Assembly (NCBI RefSeq): GCF_018403185.1
Contig: NZ_BOSE01000007.1
Span: 248,001 to 312,000 of the forward strand
Length of the DNA: 64,000 bases
From: Paenibacillus montaniterrae
GTDB lineage: Bacteria; Bacillota; Bacilli; Paenibacillales; Paenibacillaceae
Direction of reading: 5' to 3'
The notes beneath the pieces were generated by a model. It was given only the letters and a program-made list of their open reading frames with translations, did not search any database and was not told the DNA's origin. The position numbers and the translations under genes are program-made. Positions 48,719 through 57,909 of the stretch are shown piece after piece. Position 1 is the first letter of the stretch; every line of letters begins with the position of its first letter.

Positions 48719-49738
48719 CTAAGATTTTAACTCAATATGCTCGGATTGAATCGTTTTTATCACTTCATTCAAATTTGTTATTTCAAAGGGATAGTGAATA
48801 CCTTTAATGTCGTTTTTCAATACGAGCTTCGCTAAAGCTACCGCCACCATAGCAGTCGTTTCATAGTCTGACACTACGCTGACTCTCCATGACTTTACTT
48901 GAGAGCGCCCATCTATACTGCCGCTTGCTTCCACAGTCAAATAAGCTTTTTCGTCATGGTTTGGATTATGAGTCACGATTTTTTTAATAAGTCCCTTTCG
49001 ATTAGCAAGCCACCGTAACAACCCGAGCTTTTTTAATAAACTGATCTTTTTATTAAATAATTCTTCATCCCATGCCGTCCAATAATGTAGCTTGTGCAGG
49101 TTCATCGCCTCAGCAATACATTTTCGTTCCGCATGTTCGATTTTCCGAACCTTTTTCTCAAATCCGGAAGAGCCAAATGTGATCTGTCGCATTTCTTTGA
49201 AGCCTGCTTTGCCTTCTACGTTTTCAGCCACAATATGCAGCATGTCAGAAACACCTGTTGCACCTGCCTGCGCATTTGTACTCTGGAGCAATGCCACATT
49301 TACTTCTTCAGGCTCCTCCATCGTTTCCGTTGCTTCTTTCACCATCAAACCAGATAATCCAGGAATAAATCCTGCCATAACGATAGAGGCTGTGTTGGGC
49401 GAATCCAGTTCTCGTAATTTATTTACAAAGGCTGCTTCGGTCGTAACATCTACACAAGCAACACCACACTCAATACATACTTGTTGAACGATCGGTTTTT
49501 CCTGCTTCGCCACAATGATTACGGCAGCCACTCCAACCAATGCCGCACGAATCGACTCTTTTTTACGTGCATCAGCTTGCCGGAACTCAGCACCTGGAAT
49601 CAATTCCGCAATTTTTCTTCCACGGTCAACTTTGTAATCACTCACTATAACGTGAGCCTCTTCGGGTTTCCTCATTATTTCTCTACATACTAATTGGCCA
49701 AGCACACCCGAGGCACCGATGACTAGAATAGTTTGCAT
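48719..49738 (-). CDS. saccharopine dehydrogenase NADP-binding domain protein
   Basis: A 339-residue oxidoreductase. The Rossmann motif ILVIGASGVLGQLVCREIMR is at the N-terminus; ARKKESIRAALVGVAAVIIV and CGVACVDVTTEAAFVNKLRE are typical of saccharopine-dehydrogenase-like trans-acting enoyl reductase/oxidoreductase proteins. AGGAGG lies before the ATG at 49738. The specific reaction is unknown. Confidence 0.87.
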   Translation of the reverse strand: MQTILVIGASGVLGQLVCREIMRKPEEAHVIVSDYKVDRGRKIAELIPGAEFRQADARKKESIRAALVGVAAVIIVAKQEKPIVQQVCIECGVACVDVTTEAAFVNKLRELDSPNTASIVMAGFIPGLSGLMVKEATETMEEPEEVNVALLQSTNAQAGATGVSDMLHIVAENVEGKAGFKEMRQITFGSSGFEKKVRKIEHAERKCIAEAMNLHKLHYWTAWDEELFNKKISLLKKLGLLRWLANRKGLIKKIVTHNPNHDEKAYLTVEASGSIDGRSQVKSWRVSVVSDYETTAMVAVALAKLVLKNDIKGIHYPFEITNLNEVIKTIQSEHIELKS

Positions 49739-49804
49739 AAATGTTCCTCCTGGTTTCCAACGGAAATGTGTCCTCATCTACCGTAAAAACAATTCCCTGA
49801 AGTT

Positions 49805-50272
49805 TTATTCAAATAAGGTTTTTTCTTTATTGAGTTCTCTATCAAATATTTCTTTCGGGTAAGGAATTGCGATTTCTGGAATTTCGTCTTGTTTATAGAA
49901 CCTTAACTCTTCTGCTTCGCCATCTAGCGCATAAAGAATACCCTCTATTATTGAACATTCAAACATAATAACGAGATACTCAACTTTATGCCCATTACTG
50001 TATTCATACTTATATTTGTCTCCTCCAAATACCCCAATGATTCTTTCTGGATTGACAGTCAGTCCCGTTTCTTCATACACTTCTCTTCTTATGGCCTGTG
50101 CCGGCGTTTCACCAATTTCTATAGCTCCCGCAGGTAAGCCCCAGATTGTTTCATTGCTCTTGCGAATAAATAGTATCTCGTTATTTTCATTTCTCACAAT
50201 TGCCGCAACTGAAGGCATAAATAGTAATTCTGAACCAACCTTGCTTCGCATGTTCTTATAATATTCTGACAT
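49805..50272 (-). CDS. NUDIX hydrolase
   Basis: A 155-residue NUDIX protein. The box is GAIEIGETPAQAIRREVYEE followed by TGLTV. N-terminus MSEYYKNMRSKVGSELLFMP resembles the same Bacillales subgroup as the NUDIX gene at 11558. The start at 50272 is set by family alignment; GTG at 50278 or ATG at 50293 could also serve. Confidence 0.87.
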   Translation of the reverse strand: MSEYYKNMRSKVGSELLFMPSVAAIVRNENNEILFIRKSNETIWGLPAGAIEIGETPAQAIRREVYEETGLTVNPERIIGVFGGDKYKYEYSNGHKVEYLVIMFECSIIEGILYALDGEAEELRFYKQDEIPEIAIPYPKEIFDRELNKEKTLFE

Positions 50273-50313
50273 TGGCACGCGGCTCACCCTCATCTTTTAT
50301 TTAATAGCTCTGA

Positions 50314-51132
50314 CTACATACTGCTTACATTAAAGCGATTTCCATCCGGGTCGTAAAAATGAAAACTAACCATTCCTCTAGTTAAAAATCCTCCAATTTC
50401 AGAGGTGTCTATACTGCTGCTAATCAAATATTGGTGATATCTAAAAAAGTCCTCTCTTTCCTTGATCCAGCATGATGGTTGAACTTGATCATTTACCTTT
50501 CCTGAAAATGTTCCTTCAGGCCTCTGTTCGATTACCCATAGCGAATCCGCTTCTGAATGATTTAATTTTAACGACATGATGACGAAATGGTTGTTTTTAT
50601 CCTGCTCAACGACTTTCATCCCCATATATTGTTCATACCATTTGACAGAATCCTCAAGATTGTTTACTCCAACTCTAATCCATGAAGGTAATAACTCATT
50701 AATAGGAACCGCTAAATCCTCTTGCAATGTCAATCTAATGCCCTCTGATGTAGCCCAAATATCAACGTATCTGGTTTTAGGCCCATCATATATTGGAGAT
50801 ACCCTAATGCCATCCAGCGAAAGCGTGTTGTGCATGCTTTCTAGATTTCGCGTTCGAAAGCACAAACGAATATTCGATTCAACGGTTCCCCTATCAACAA
50901 AATGATGCGGCAGCTTTGAATTTGTAAGATATGTAATCAACCACGTGCCGAAATCCATTTGCGTCATTTTCCCTTCCAGACATCTAGGATCTACCTTCCA
51001 GTCTTCTTGCATTTTCACCTTCCAGCCAAAGTATTGTTCAAACCACTTCACACAATTTCCAAAATTGTCCCATAGTACATCGATAAACTGTCCATCATAA
51101 TAGAGCGTGGGTACTGAACTATTAGTTGACAT
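50314..51132 (-). CDS. two-module VOC / glyoxalase-like protein
   Basis: A 272-residue protein made of two VOC modules. Module 1 is about residues 8-130 (DVLWDNFGNCVKWFEQYFGW) and module 2 about 145-272 (WIRVGVNNLEDSVKWYEQYM ... SFHYDPDGNRFNVSSM-like ending). Two modules in one chain make a complete beta-barrel metal site. The ATG overlaps the NAT-like gene by 11 bases, so they are coupled. Confidence 0.85.
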   Translation of the reverse strand: MSTNSSVPTLYYDGQFIDVLWDNFGNCVKWFEQYFGWKVKMQEDWKVDPRCLEGKMTQMDFGTWLITYLTNSKLPHHFVDRGTVESNIRLCFRTRNLESMHNTLSLDGIRVSPIYDGPKTRYVDIWATSEGIRLTLQEDLAVPINELLPSWIRVGVNNLEDSVKWYEQYMGMKVVEQDKNNHFVIMSLKLNHSEADSLWVIEQRPEGTFSGKVNDQVQPSCWIKEREDFFRYHQYLISSSIDTSEIGGFLTRGMVSFHFYDPDGNRFNVSSM

Positions 51133-51880
51133 GTTTTCCCTCCTTCTCCAAATAAACCTGCAATGACTTCAATACGACTTCTTCATTTATTCCACTCATT
51201 CTACTTATTCGATTAGCCCATTCCTCAATACTGTCAAGTTGAACTTCTTTTTCTCTACCAGTTTGATAGCTAGTAAAACTTTTGTAGTTATCAAATTCCC
51301 AATGGGCCACTTGATTCTCTAAAAATAATCGTTTCTCAACTAATGGAGTACTTAACTTCCTTTGAGTTTTCTCTCCTGCTGCTAATAGCTCATTATCAGA
51401 AATCGGAGTCAGATCAAATCTTTGTTTACTATGCTTCCCATTTGGTCTTTTGTAGGTTACAACAAGATGGTCTAACAGAACCTTCAACCTAATTTGGGTG
51501 CCTGGAAAGAACCCGTCCAGAAATTGTTCAGTATATGCTTCATGTTGTCGGTCGATAAGTATAGGTTCTATCCATTGATCTCCAAGATCACATAAGTACT
51601 TATTTCCTTCCTCATTTATAACTACTACAGCCACATGTGAATGCGGCGTAAATATAGCGTAGCAATTCAGCTTATTCTTTCTAAACTCATCAATCAACCA
51701 AATGGATAGGTCGAAGCAATTTCCTGATGTCCCATACTGCTCTCTATGTTGCTTCATTAGCTCAACGCTTCTTTGCTTATCACCCAAAGAAATCTGGCTG
51801 TACCATCCCTTCGTTATTGTTTCCATTGGAAAGTCATTGAACTTCCGCCAAATTTCAAGAATATCCTGAGTTGCTCTCAT
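51122..51880 (-). CDS. arylamine N-acetyltransferase / transglutaminase-like protein
   Basis: A 252-residue protein with the Cys-His-Asp order of the NAT/transglutaminase fold: Cys in REQYGTSGNCFDLSIWLIDE, His in FTPHSHVAVVVINEEGNKYL and Asp in CDLGDQWIEPI. The RxxxxSGNCFDLS box resembles the arylamine N-acetyltransferase active-site strand (RGGxCxE) but lacks the usual RGG, so it is a divergent member. GGGGG precedes the ATG at 51880. It may be a thioester-forming enzyme of small-molecule modification. Confidence 0.72.
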   Translation of the reverse strand: MRATQDILEIWRKFNDFPMETITKGWYSQISLGDKQRSVELMKQHREQYGTSGNCFDLSIWLIDEFRKNKLNCYAIFTPHSHVAVVVINEEGNKYLCDLGDQWIEPILIDRQHEAYTEQFLDGFFPGTQIRLKVLLDHLVVTYKRPNGKHSKQRFDLTPISDNELLAAGEKTQRKLSTPLVEKRLFLENQVAHWEFDNYKSFTSYQTGREKEVQLDSIEEWANRISRMSGINEEVVLKSLQVYLEKEGKHVN

Positions 51881-51949
51881 TGTCTTTCCCCCATAATTCA
51901 TGATCACTTAACAATCGCATCAAAATTATTTCTTTGTACCACTTCCCTC

Positions 51950-52453
51950 TTAAAATCCAGCTTTAATTTCATGAATTTGTTTAGTATGCCTTTGTTCATG
52001 CAAGTACACTGATTTGACCCATTCAATTAATAACATCTCTTTAAATACAGGATGTGTGAACTGTCTTTTACTCAGCACTGATGGGTCTTCTACCGAGTTT
52101 AATAGTTTATATAGCTTCTCTCTTGAATGGCTTAGCCTTTCAATAATTTCTTCATATTCTAAAATTTCATCAGTTGGTTTAACGATGTCAGGAGCAGTTA
52201 ACCTTTTACTTCTATCAAGTAGAAAGTCTAATGATTTTTTCTCTAGTAATGAATCTTCTTTACTCTTTAGCCCTCGCATAATCGCTACGACATATAGCTC
52301 TTCAGTCTTTGCCAGGTGTTGACATACTTGACAGATGCTCCAGCTGGATGAGGCTATCTGTCTGTTCAACTGTTCTTTGCTCAAACCATCAAGAGCTCTT
52401 ATTAATTCGTCTCTTGTCGCTTCTAAGTTTTGATAGATCTCTTCAATTTTCAT
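51950..52453 (-). CDS. DinB family protein
   Basis: A 167-residue four-helix-bundle protein of the DinB/YfiT group: MKIEEIYQNLEATRDELIRA, SSWSICQVCQHLAKTEELYV with the first His, and VYLHEQRHTKQIHEIKAGF with the HExRH-type metal pair near the end. The family binds divalent metal and includes thiol transferases. The start at 52453 follows AGAGG; an upstream extension would cross a palindromic repeat. Confidence 0.88.
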   Translation of the reverse strand: MKIEEIYQNLEATRDELIRALDGLSKEQLNRQIASSSWSICQVCQHLAKTEELYVVAIMRGLKSKEDSLLEKKSLDFLLDRSKRLTAPDIVKPTDEILEYEEIIERLSHSREKLYKLLNSVEDPSVLSKRQFTHPVFKEMLLIEWVKSVYLHEQRHTKQIHEIKAGF

Positions 52454-52513
52454 GGAAAACTTCCTCTCAACAATATCTTTTAATTCTCTTAAATCTTTAA
52501 TTGATGCTTTTAT

Positions 52514-52572
52514 ATTGACAAAACGCCCATGCCTTAGATAGCTCATATCTAGGCTTGGGCGTTTGTTGTCTG
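52514..52572. repeat. dispersed palindromic element, copy 2
   Basis: ACGCCC pairs with GGGCGT, with a CCTTAGATA/TATCTAGG inner stem and a GCTC loop. It aligns along its length with 38885-38945, including flanking TTGACA on the left and TGTTGT and GAGC on the right. It lies between the methyltransferase and DinB genes. The inner stem sequence differs but still pairs. Confidence 0.65.
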
Positions 52573-52634
52573 AGCTTTGTTCCATTATTATACATCGAGA
52601 AGCCTCTCGACGATAGCCTTTATTGTTTTGACTG

Positions 52635-53393
52635 CTATACCTCTCCCCAAAATATCTCCGTTTCATAATCGAAATGAACAATACCATCCTTATTAGTTCT
52701 ATCAAACAAATTTCGTAATTCCTTCATCATCGGAATGTAGTGTGGATGTCCAGGTACAGGGCTATAGGAAGATGATAGCAAGCGGCCTCTCAAGCTCTCA
52801 AAATCAAATTCTTGACTAATTCTGAATCTTTCTTCATGCATGGTGACTTCCTTGAAGAAAGATTGAAGCATCGTTTGCGATACATTTTTGTGGTTTACTT
52901 TTTTGTAGTCGGTTCCGTACGTATGAAGGAGATCATCATATTCTTCACGGAAAGGAGTACCATTTGTTAGACGGGTATTCCATATTAATATTACTTTCCC
53001 ACCAGGCTGTAAAATTCTACGAAACTCAGCTTGTGCTCCTGAGCGATCAAACCAATGAAATGCTTGTGCGCAGACGATAAATTCAACCGACTGATCAGGT
53101 AATCCAGTTGATTCAGCGGAACCTGATATAGCCTGAAAATTCGAGTTTTTGTTTAGCATCTGCTCTGAGGCTGCTCGCATTGCTTCATTTGGCTCGACTG
53201 CAATCACATAGCTTCTGCGTTCCAGAATTAGCTTTGAAAATATGCCTGTACCAGCACCTATGTCTGCAATTCTACTGTTCGAACGCAAACCGACATGATC
53301 GTACAAATAATCAATAGCTTCTTCAGGATAGCTTGGACGATACTTCAAATACGAATCGACTCGGTCTGAAAATCTTTCTTTATTGTTCATCAT
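52635..53393 (-). CDS. class I SAM-dependent methyltransferase
   Basis: A 252-residue methyltransferase of the UbiE/type 11 kind: FSDRVDSYLKYRPSYPEEAI, the SAM loop RIADIGAGTGIFSKLILERR, IAVEPNEAMRAASEQML, SAESTGLPDQSVEFIVCAQA and FHWFDRSGAQAEFRRILQPG. AAAGGAG precedes two ATG codons; the first is chosen. Substrate unknown. Confidence 0.92.
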   Translation of the reverse strand: MMNNKERFSDRVDSYLKYRPSYPEEAIDYLYDHVGLRSNSRIADIGAGTGIFSKLILERRSYVIAVEPNEAMRAASEQMLNKNSNFQAISGSAESTGLPDQSVEFIVCAQAFHWFDRSGAQAEFRRILQPGGKVILIWNTRLTNGTPFREEYDDLLHTYGTDYKKVNHKNVSQTMLQSFFKEVTMHEERFRISQEFDFESLRGRLLSSSYSPVPGHPHYIPMMKELRNLFDRTNKDGIVHFDYETEIFWGEV

Positions 53394-53441
53394 TCATCGC
53401 TCCTTTATAGCAATTACAACTGGCTTCAACATTTAGATATC

Positions 53442-53792
53442 TTACAAATGAGCAAGAATATTAACTAGTTTTCCAAATGGATCACGTACAAAGAAACGTC
53501 TAACACCCCAAGGCTCATTTACAGGGCCATATTCTATCTGAAATCCAGCATTCTTTATTCTTTCATAAGCAGCCTCGACATCGTCCACTTCAATTGATAT
53601 ATCAGGTACAGGAGTTTCAGAACCCCCTTGCGAAGCAAAACTAATTTGTACTCTCATTTCTTGGTCAGCTCCATAAGTGGCAATCCACCCCAGATCCATC
53701 AATAGCTCAAGTCCTAAAACTTCCTCATAAAAGTATTTAGCTTCTGAAATATTGTTTGAATAAAAGTTAGTCACAATCCGTTTAACAATCAT
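53442..53792 (-). CDS. VOC family protein
   Basis: A 116-residue single-module VOC protein: MIVKRIVTNFYSNNISEAKY, YEEVLGLELLMDLGWIATYG, DISIEVDDVEAAYERIKNAG, and the end RRFFVRDPFGKLVNILAH. GGAGGAG lies before the ATG at 53792. Role unknown. Confidence 0.88.
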   Translation of the reverse strand: MIVKRIVTNFYSNNISEAKYFYEEVLGLELLMDLGWIATYGADQEMRVQISFASQGGSETPVPDISIEVDDVEAAYERIKNAGFQIEYGPVNEPWGVRRFFVRDPFGKLVNILAHL

Positions 53793-53848
53793 CGTTCTCC
53801 TCCATTTGCATAAAAATGCTGGTTGTTTTTTTGTTTTATAAACGCTGC

Positions 53849-54271
53849 CTATATTTCTCTTGAACATTTGGCAATAGGGTTACTATCTGTATGAATAAAC
53901 CTAGTATAATGTAAATTAAATGAATGGTAGAAAACCAATCTATTATATAAACTTGAACAGCAATCCAAATGATTAATATTTATCTTATTTAAAGGTCCTC
54001 TATGTGTCATTCCTATATAATTGCCTGCTGGTATTTCATAGGAGTACATTCCTTCTGGTATATCTATAATTTGCTCAACCTCCACTCCAGCTAAGTAACC
54101 TTGTTCATTTCTCTTTATGATACCTAATGTCTTAACAGGATGCTTTCTGTAAGGAATTTCTTCAATTTTAGAAAATAAAATCGGCCAAACATCACTAGGA
54201 CTTACTATAGTTCCTATACTCCCAACTCCAAGGATATTCATTGATGGAAATTTATAAATTGTGGGTTCCAT
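53849..54271 (-). pseudogene. broken GyrI-like effector-binding protein
   Basis: The first 95 codons read as a GyrI-like domain: YKFPSMNILGVGSIGTIVSP, KTLGIIKRNEQGYLAGVEVE, YEIPAGNYIGMTHRGPLNKI. After GPLNKI the frame turns into unrelated residues to the stop. In another frame the same DNA encodes a membrane-protein-like end (QVYIIDWFSTIHLIYIILGL, then FIQIVTLLPNV) that stops at 53836. This suggests that a deletion near 53985 joined two gene remnants. AAGGAT precedes the ATG, so a truncated protein could still be made. Confidence 0.6.
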
Positions 54272-54303
54272 ATTATCCTTCTTCGTTTCGAATATTCCTT
54301 ACT

Positions 54304-54786
54304 TTAATCATTCAATTTGCATATTGGAATTAGTATTTCGACAGGCTCCTCATCTACTTCATCATTTATATAAAAGATCTCGATTTGGCAAGCACCATAA
54401 AATTTATGTTCATATCTATTTTGTTTCATCCAATCAAAAAGCTTATTGTAACCTTCACCTATTGTTTTATTTGTACATGATACTTTTACATACTCTGTGT
54501 CTGGCAGTGTAAAAGCAATCATTCCTTCAGGAACATTGTCGACTTCTGTAACCTCTACACACGCAAAATAAGTAGCAAGAATACCATTACACATTCCAGG
54601 ACTGAATAGAGTTTCGTAATCCTTTGAGTTTTTTATTTCTTTTCTTCTTTCCCAAAACTCTCTTTGAACAGTAACAGCGACTTCAGGGAATGACTCCGGA
54701 AAATTCCCAGTAATAGACATTCCTACAAGCTTATATTCTCTGTTAACAACTTCAATTTCAAATGATGCCTCCAGTTGTTTATTCAT
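54304..54786 (-). CDS. stand-alone GyrI-like small-molecule-binding protein
   Basis: A 160-residue protein with only the effector-binding fold: REYKLVGMSITGNFPESFPE, CNGILATYFACVEVTEVDNV, PEGMIAFTLPDTEYVKVSCT and the end EPVEILIPICKL. No DNA-binding domain is present. Such proteins may bind hydrophobic drugs or act as regulators by protein contact. It is followed by the broken GyrI-like copy 32 bases later. Confidence 0.85.
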   Translation of the reverse strand: MNKQLEASFEIEVVNREYKLVGMSITGNFPESFPEVAVTVQREFWERRKEIKNSKDYETLFSPGMCNGILATYFACVEVTEVDNVPEGMIAFTLPDTEYVKVSCTNKTIGEGYNKLFDWMKQNRYEHKFYGACQIEIFYINDEVDEEPVEILIPICKLND

Positions 54787-54817
54787 AATTGTTCATTTCC
54801 TCCTTTGGATTTACATA

Positions 54818-55516
54818 CTAAATGATTTGAACAATATTACTTGAAATTTTCTTATATTTATTAAAAAGATTTAAATCATGACAGGGTAATGGAATATACT
54901 CATTCTGAAGAGCATCAGAAATAAAAGATTCATTTTTTTCTGTATTTGAGTAAACTCCAATAGGTCTATTCCCAATTAAATTGCTACAGTTATAACATTC
55001 GTCTCCAGTAATTACATAACTTTTATCATTCTCTTCAAAATAAATTACTGACGAACCGATTGAATGACCACCAATAACTTTGAACTTAAATTTATTATCA
55101 AACAAAAACTCATTTTTAACTGTTATCACATTTTCTTTAAGCAGTCTTTCTCGGGTAGACGGTTTTCCATTATTTATTACGTTCATATATTCATCATAAG
55201 AGATAATTATCAATGAATCTCTGAATAAATCTAAATTGTCTATATGGTCAAAGTGGCTATGAGTGATAAATATAACATCAATCTGATTCAAGTTAGTTAG
55301 ATGGTTTATTTCATCTTCTATATTTATCAAGGTTATGCCCCACTTTTCAGCGATAATTTGATCTCGAAAACCAACATCAAATAAAATGGTTTTATTATTG
55401 TATTGAGCCAAATAATAAGACCATGAGATTTGCATTTTCTCGTCGCTTTTTATATCACGATAAATATACTTTGCAAACAGGGATGATTCACCAAACTTTA
55501 TAGCATAAAGATTCAT
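54818..55516 (-). CDS. MBL-fold metallo-hydrolase, AHL-lactonase-like
   Basis: A 232-residue metallo-beta-lactamase-fold protein. The metal motif is IFITHSHFDHIDNLDLF (HxHxDH). KFKVIGGHSIGSSVIYFEEN supplies the next His and VITGDECYN the bridging Asp. The order resembles N-acyl-homoserine lactonases, though the usual C-terminal His is uncertain (LPCHDLNL). The gene is notably AT-rich compared with the left half of the window, which hints at acquisition. AAAGGAG precedes the ATG. Confidence 0.85.
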   Translation of the reverse strand: MNLYAIKFGESSLFAKYIYRDIKSDEKMQISWSYYLAQYNNKTILFDVGFRDQIIAEKWGITLINIEDEINHLTNLNQIDVIFITHSHFDHIDNLDLFRDSLIIISYDEYMNVINNGKPSTRERLLKENVITVKNEFLFDNKFKFKVIGGHSIGSSVIYFEENDKSYVITGDECYNCSNLIGNRPIGVYSNTEKNESFISDALQNEYIPLPCHDLNLFNKYKKISSNIVQII

Positions 55517-55544
55517 ATTTTTCTCCTTTTATAGCTTTTCAATC

Positions 55545-55829
55545 TTAAAGGATTCCTAGGTCCTTTTCACTGAATATCGATGAATCTAAATTTAAATTGT
55601 ATTCTATAAAGAGTCTTCTAAACCTTTCCGTTCTTAGCTGGCCTAGATTAATCGCTCCTTTTTCATACTCATCCCAAAGCAGTTGATTAATTTTTCTATA
55701 GCTTTCTAACTGGCTTGGCATAATAAAAACCCCAAATTCTTCAAATGTATTTGTAAGAGCATATATTTCTGCTTTGACATAATCAAATAATGTATCATCA
55801 GCATCAAATAAAATGATTTCGTATTGCAA
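55545..55829 (-). pseudogene. truncated HAD phosphatase (YjjG-like N-terminal part)
   Basis: 94 codons contain motif I (IILFDADDTLFDYVKAEIYA) and the first cap helices, then stop at SEKDLGIL. Motifs II, III and IV are missing, so the product cannot fold as an active phosphatase. A TTG start has GGAGG upstream. The rest of the gene (about 130 codons) has been deleted, the next gene starting 28 bases on. Confidence 0.7.
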
Positions 55830-55862
55830 TCCAGTAGCCTCCTTGCTTTTCAATTTATTCTT

Positions 55863-57275
55863 TCATTCATGATGTAAAGAGGTGCCATCACTGGTTTCTT
55901 TTAAGTGCTTGTTGAAAAAATCCAAAACGTACTGGTTCACGATATTCGCGCTTCTTTTACCGTCAATGTCGCCCGTCATGCCGAGCAGCTTCAAAAGCTT
56001 TGAATAGAGCTGCAAATCGGTAAAATTATAATGCTCCGTACCTTCAATATACACCATTGATGCTTGGTCTATGATTTTGTACTCCCGTTTTCGTTCCTCA
56101 ATCATCTTGTTGAATTCTTCTTTCGTTAAACCTGAATTTTTGATTTCTTCTTCAGAAATATTTCCGCTAAGCGCCTTGTTTTTGAGGTCTATAAAGCTAC
56201 TCGATTCCATGAATAGAAACGGCTTTGAAATCGCCTGCTTGTCGTTGACATTGTATAGTGAGCCATCCATGTTGATTCCAGCTTTAATTCTGTGATTTGA
56301 ATATGCGGTGTTAAATGCCGTGGCACCGCCAAACGAATGACCCATCATCCCGATGTTGTCCATATCCAGTTTTCTCTCAAAGGCATCACGATTTAGCTGA
56401 TTCAACTGGTCGATGACAAAGTCAGCATCCTGCGTCCAAATGTTCCCGAGCTTGTCGATGTTTTCGGAAGCTCCGTTCAAATATTGCTCAGTTGTTAGGC
56501 CTGTCACCCGTCCGTCGGGAAAAGCCGTGGCCGTTGTGCTGTAAGTATGATCAATCGCAACTGTTACAAATCCATGGCTTGCCAAATGCTCGGCTTGGGA
56601 AGCGTGCAGCAGCCGACTTGTTCCAAAGCCGTGGCTGACTATGACGACTGGATATCGGGCTTCAGCTGATGAAATCGTGGCGTTTTCGTATGAGTTGGTT
56701 TTGATGTAGCGCCAATAGTCCAATGCAAACGCGGGAAGGCCAAATCCATCTGCGAACCTCTCAATATATTCGTGAAATGTGCTTGCGTCTTCGGGAAAGA
56801 GAGGTGCCTGTTTCTGTCCATTCAAATCTTGTGCCGGGTACCATACTTGGATCATCAGTTCTCTTTTATCGTGCGGATTGTTTGTCAGCGATTCTTCTCT
56901 GCCGCGGTCGGTCAAATGAAACGTTTTCGTTCCGACCGAATAAGCGCCGTCAGGCTTAGGCAAATTGAAAACCGGTAGATATACAGATAGGAAGACGGAG
57001 AACGCCAGTATAGTAAATGTTAGAACATACAAACCATATTTCAACGGCCTCCATCTCCTGTTAGGAAGCCTTTTTCTGATGATCGTGATAAAGGCAAGGG
57101 GGATGGAGATCAGATAAATCAAAACCATTTGCCACCTATACCCCTCAAAAAAAAGCTGTCCCGCTAATACAGCAATGCTCGCAAATCCAGCCGAAGCAGC
57201 GAGCTTTCTCGGCATAGTTTGCTGAAACAGCATAACAAAAGTCAAAAAAGTTAATAATATTTCGAAAATTCTCAC
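55863..57275 (-). CDS. membrane-anchored alpha/beta hydrolase (PAF-acetylhydrolase-like)
   Basis: A 470-residue protein. Four membrane helices lie in residues 1-115; the catalytic domain follows. RELMIQVWYPAQ, PVVIVSHGFGTSRLLHASQA (oxyanion), GHSFGGATAFNTAYS with the nucleophile Ser, and IEGTEHYNFTDL with the His are visible, an order typical of platelet-activating-factor acetylhydrolase-like / dienelactone hydrolases. The start is GTG with GGGAG upstream. It is probably an extracytoplasmic lipase or esterase. Confidence 0.88.
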   Translation of the reverse strand: MRIFEILLTFLTFVMLFQQTMPRKLAASAGFASIAVLAGQLFFEGYRWQMVLIYLISIPLAFITIIRKRLPNRRWRPLKYGLYVLTFTILAFSVFLSVYLPVFNLPKPDGAYSVGTKTFHLTDRGREESLTNNPHDKRELMIQVWYPAQDLNGQKQAPLFPEDASTFHEYIERFADGFGLPAFALDYWRYIKTNSYENATISSAEARYPVVIVSHGFGTSRLLHASQAEHLASHGFVTVAIDHTYSTTATAFPDGRVTGLTTEQYLNGASENIDKLGNIWTQDADFVIDQLNQLNRDAFERKLDMDNIGMMGHSFGGATAFNTAYSNHRIKAGINMDGSLYNVNDKQAISKPFLFMESSSFIDLKNKALSGNISEEEIKNSGLTKEEFNKMIEERKREYKIIDQASMVYIEGTEHYNFTDLQLYSKLLKLLGMTGDIDGKRSANIVNQYVLDFFNKHLKETSDGTSLHHE

Positions 57276-57362
57276 GTTTTTCTCCCTTATATTGGTGGTC
57301 TTATACTAGTGTGTGGTTGAAAATTCAATCCTGCTAATTCCAAGTCTTCAGCAACCTTATTA

Positions 57363-57827
57363 CTATTTGTTTACATGAGCATCAGGAGCTTTATCCAAGA
57401 CTAGATTAAGGACGATTTTATGCTCTAAGAAAGCTTTTAGTCCACACAGTACTATCGTATATCCTCCCATTGAGTTAATACATTGGTTTAAGACCTCCTC
57501 AGTATTTCCTGCGAATCCGTAGTTTTCAATGGAGACAAAAGTCTCATTATGAATTCTTGGGGAAAAGAGCCATTTAATATTAGTCCCATCCGACGATTCA
57601 ACAAGAATCCGTTTGTTTTTCTCGATATCTTTTACATAGATTTCATCTGAAACGCCATACATCTCCCATTCCCAAAGAATTCGTTTTCCAACTTCTAAAC
57701 GATCACTACTTTTAGTAAACCAAAATTTTGTTGTAATCTCTGGATCTATAAAGGCTTCAAATACTTCTTCGACTGGTCTTTTAATAAGCATTTCGGATCT
57801 TACAATTGGTTCATGGCTTAATAACAT
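57363..57827 (-). CDS. SRPBCC (AHSA1-type) protein
   Basis: A 154-residue START-like protein: SEMLIKRPVEEVFEAFIDPE, TTKFWFTKSSDRLEVGKRIL, WEWEMYGVSDEIYVKDIEKN and a C-terminal helix (GGYTIVLCGLKAFLEHK). The fold forms a hydrophobic pocket. Bacillales members are often annotated as Hsp90-ATPase activator homologues. A short DNA copy of its 5' end (ATTTCNGAT and neighbouring bases) also occurs at 61482-61514. GAAAGG precedes the ATG. Confidence 0.87.
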   Translation of the reverse strand: MLLSHEPIVRSEMLIKRPVEEVFEAFIDPEITTKFWFTKSSDRLEVGKRILWEWEMYGVSDEIYVKDIEKNKRILVESSDGTNIKWLFSPRIHNETFVSIENYGFAGNTEEVLNQCINSMGGYTIVLCGLKAFLEHKIVLNLVLDKAPDAHVNK

Positions 57828-57874
57828 GTTGACACTTCCTTTCGCGAAGTTTGCTCTATTACTGGAATTTCTGG

Positions 57875-57903
57875 TTCACTTCTTTTTCCAGTTATGTTAT
57901 CAT
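57875..57903 (+). promoter_or_regulatory. promoter of a putative plus-strand antitoxin RNA
   Basis: TTCACT (57875-57880) and TATCAT (57898-57903) with a 17-base spacer. It faces the degenerate toxin gene and would start an RNA near 57910. Confidence 0.6.
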
Positions 57904-57909
57904 ACTTGT

